From: Candidatus Dadabacteria bacterium UBA2774
Lineage (GTDB): Bacteria; Desulfobacterota_D; UBA1144; Nemesobacterales; UBA2774
Reading direction: 5' to 3'
DNA: 6,377 nucleotides
Assembly: GCA_002352485.1 (NCBI GenBank)
Contig: DEIM01000118.1
Location: 1 to 6,377, forward strand
In this document: one piece after another, positions 5,341 through 6,377 of the stretch
Layout: the number at the start of each line of letters is the position of its first letter
How positions within the stretch are numbered: the stretch's first letter is position 1
Notes under the pieces: generated by a model
What the model saw: only the letters and a program-made list of their open reading frames with translations
Told to the model about the DNA's origin: nothing
Database searches by the model: none
Translations under genes and position numbers: made by a program

Positions 5341-5362
5341 ACTCGTATCGAGACGATACAAT
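5334..5362 (+). promoter_or_regulatory. Sigma-70-type promoter for the MarR-family gene
   Basis: TTGTCA (5334-5339, one mismatch to consensus) is followed after exactly 17 bases by TACAAT (5357-5362, one mismatch). The predicted start is around 5368-5370, at or just before the ATG at 5371, so the mRNA would have almost no leader. Operator 2 overlaps the spacer and -10 box, as expected for autorepression. Confidence 0.65.
5343..5361. promoter_or_regulatory. Operator 2, imperfect 19-bp palindrome
   Basis: GTATCG-AGA-CGATAC (5345-5359) forms the core of a 19-base site matching operator 1 at 14 of 19 positions, shared pattern TNGTNTCGAGNCGANACNA. Its centre (5352) is exactly 50 bases from that of operator 1 (5302), close to five helical turns, so the two bound dimers would sit on about the same face of the DNA. 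Confidence 0.7.
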
Positions 5363-5370
5363 ATAGGCAT

Positions 5371-5952
5371 ATGGAATCTCAAAGAATAGCCTCACTTGTG
5401 GAGCGCTTGGGTAATCTGCTCCGCTCAGAAGACCGAGTTACTGGCTCGGGCGCAGGGCTTGTGCCTATTCACATGCAGATACTGCGTTATCTGTCAGCGT
5501 GCAATAGATATAGCGACACGCCCGCCGGGGTAGGGGAGTTTGTAGGTGCTACCAAGGGCACAACATCTCAGAGTATTAACGTGCTCGAAAGAAAGGGGTA
5601 TTTAAAGAAACGCCCCGATAAGGAGGACGGGCGCATCGTGCACCTGGGCCTTACAGCCAAAGCAGAGCGCTTTATAGAGAAGGAATTTCCGCCCGCTGAA
5701 TTTGCTGATGCAGTCGCGGGTATGAGACCCGGAGACCGGAAAAGATTATCAGGGCTCCTGAATGAATTACTTATACTGCTTCAGAGGCAGAATGAGGGAA
5801 TCGCTTTTGGAGTATGCAACACCTGCCGCTACTTCAAAAGAGACGGGCTCGGAGACACCCATCAATGCGGGCTGACCAGTGAGCCCCTTACCGAGCAGGA
5901 AAGCTTCATGATTTGCCGCGAGCACGAGTATCCGTCTGAAAAGGCTGTTTAA
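5371..5952 (+). CDS. MarR-family regulator with four-cysteine C-terminal tail
   Basis: This 193-residue regulator has a MarR winged-helix domain at about 1-140. The recognition-helix region GATKGTTSQSINVLERKGYLKK (59-80) is followed by the wing RPDKEDGRIVHLGLT (81-95) with the typical D-x-D/E-GR turn. After a dimerisation helix (about 120-140), the chain adds a tail of about 45 residues: Cys149-x2-Cys152, RYF, His164, Cys166 and Cys182-x2-His185. Such a set could bind zinc or an iron-sulfur cluster, or form disulfides that sense oxidants. MarR proteins usually repress their own and neighbouring genes as dimers on palindromes, and two palindromes lie over this gene's divergent promoters. There is no good ribosome binding site, only AGG, and the predicted mRNA is close to leaderless. 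Control of the neighbouring CxxC gene is inferred from position. It also has Cys44. Confidence 0.88.
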   Translation: MESQRIASLVERLGNLLRSEDRVTGSGAGLVPIHMQILRYLSACNRYSDTPAGVGEFVGATKGTTSQSINVLERKGYLKKRPDKEDGRIVHLGLTAKAERFIEKEFPPAEFADAVAGMRPGDRKRLSGLLNELLILLQRQNEGIAFGVCNTCRYFKRDGLGDTHQCGLTSEPLTEQESFMICREHEYPSEKAV

Positions 5953-6010
5953 TCTTTTTAAACCTTACTAATCATTTTAGGATTGACACGGATTCAAATT
6001 TAAAGTAGTT

Positions 6011-6020
6011 CTTAGCTAAG
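6011..6020. repeat. Perfect 10-bp palindrome before the STAS gene
   Basis: CTTAGCTAAG lies in the 108-base gap between the MarR-family gene and the STAS gene. On either side is a direct repeat GGATTGAC (5980-5987 and 6022-6029). Both copies contain TTGAC like a -35 box, but neither has a fair -10 at the right distance. The palindrome is short enough to be chance. Confidence 0.25.
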
Positions 6021-6060
6021 GGGATTGACGTTCTCTAATAAGGATTACAAGGATGATAAG

Positions 6061-6377
6061 ATGGCGCTTACCGCACAGATGAAGGAAAGAGAGCCCGGAG
6101 TGTTTGTATTTACGCCTTCAGGGAGTCTCGACACTAACACCTATCAGATACTGGAGACCCGGGTGGATGATGCGCTCCGCCACTCGCCAAGCACGGTAGT
6201 TTTCGATATGGCGGACCTCGATTACATAAGCAGTATGGGTCTTCGTGTGATTCTCAAAACACAAAAAAACATGAAGCAGCTGGGCGGAAGCGTGCTACTA
6301 ATAAATATGAAGACCCAGATAGAAAAGGTGTTTGAGATCGTAAACGCTCTTCCCTCCTTTACCATATTTAAGGATAC
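6061..6377 (+). CDS. STAS-domain anti-sigma-factor antagonist (SpoIIAA/RsbV-like), cut by window edge
   Basis: The first 105 codons are open to the window edge and encode most of a single STAS domain. A first strand pair VFVFTPSGSLDTNT (14-27) is followed by a helix, then TVVFDMADLDYISSMGLRVIL (45-65). YISSMG contains the serine that partner-switch kinases phosphorylate; by alignment with SpoIIAA and RsbV this is Ser58. GGSVLLINM (75-83) and a C-terminal helix IEKVFEI follow. Unphosphorylated antagonists bind the anti-sigma kinase and free a sigma factor, or act in other partner-switch pathways. The protein is cytoplasmic. AAGGAT (6049-6054), 6 bases upstream, supports the ATG. Anti-sigma antagonists are usually about 100-120 residues, so only the tail should be missing. 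No partner kinase is in the window. Start and strand fit a separate unit from the MarR-family gene. Confidence 0.88.
   Translation, partial: MALTAQMKEREPGVFVFTPSGSLDTNTYQILETRVDDALRHSPSTVVFDMADLDYISSMGLRVILKTQKNMKQLGGSVLLINMKTQIEKVFEIVNALPSFTIFKD

Noticed and set aside
5272..5382. Longer N-terminus for the small CxxC protein
   Set aside because: It would translate through both operators, both promoters and the start of the MarR gene; the ATG at 5271 has a strong GGAGGT site and begins the fold directly.
5941..5966. Terminator after the MarR gene (GTTTAA/TTAAAC)
   Set aside because: The stem is only six AT-rich pairs, overlaps the stop codon and would be too weak.
5983..6052. Sigma-70 promoter for the STAS gene from the two TTGAC motifs
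   Set aside because: No acceptable -10 hexamer lies 16-18 bases downstream of either one.

Overview
The window looks like ordinary chromosome from a diderm (Gram-negative) bacterium. Coding DNA is of moderate GC, intergenic DNA is AT-rich, and most starts have strong GGAGG-type ribosome binding sites. Supporting points are a near-consensus sigma-54 promoter, exported or membrane-anchored proteins with Sec-type N-termini, an ATP-grasp protein of the Campylobacter Cj0069 type, and an anti-sigma-antagonist STAS protein. A deltaproteobacterial or related uncultured lineage fits, but no rRNA or marker gene confirms this. No mobile element, CRISPR array, tRNA or rRNA was seen.

Layout. (1) 1-188, minus: 5' end of argJ (arginine biosynthesis), cut by the window edge and divergent from the next gene. 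(2) 189-558: a 370-bp divergent spacer with a very good -24/-12 sigma-54 promoter at 469-484 and inverted repeats upstream in an enhancer-like position. (3) 559-1635, plus: ATP-grasp-fold protein of the Cj0069/DUF6815 type. (4) 1792-2730, plus: patatin-like phospholipase. (5) 2872-3447, plus: msrB with an N-terminal membrane segment. It converges on (6) 3507-4139, minus: a thioredoxin-fold protein with a CPGC motif, and the two genes share a hairpin terminator. (7) 4199-4951, minus: a secreted protein of unknown function. (8) 5038-5271, minus: a 77-residue thioredoxin/glutaredoxin-like protein with a CPVC motif. (9) 5371-5952, plus: a MarR-family regulator with a four-cysteine C-terminal tail, divergent from (8). 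(10) 6061-6377, plus: start of a STAS-domain anti-sigma-factor antagonist, cut by the window edge.

How it fits together. From msrB to the MarR gene, nearly everything concerns thiol and methionine redox chemistry: a methionine sulfoxide reductase, two CxxC thioredoxin-fold proteins and a cysteine-rich MarR regulator. The most striking part is the 99-bp gap between the small CxxC protein and the MarR gene. It holds two back-to-back sigma-70-type promoters that share the same -35 bases. Each promoter is overlaid by a copy of a 19-bp palindrome (consensus TNGTNTCGAGNCGANACNA), and the copies are centred exactly 50 bp apart. The regulator's promoter would start its mRNA at or within a few bases of the ATG, so that message is probably leaderless. 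This reads as a compact self-repressing redox switch controlling the small thiol protein, and possibly the secreted protein downstream. The regulatory roles are inferred from sequence only.
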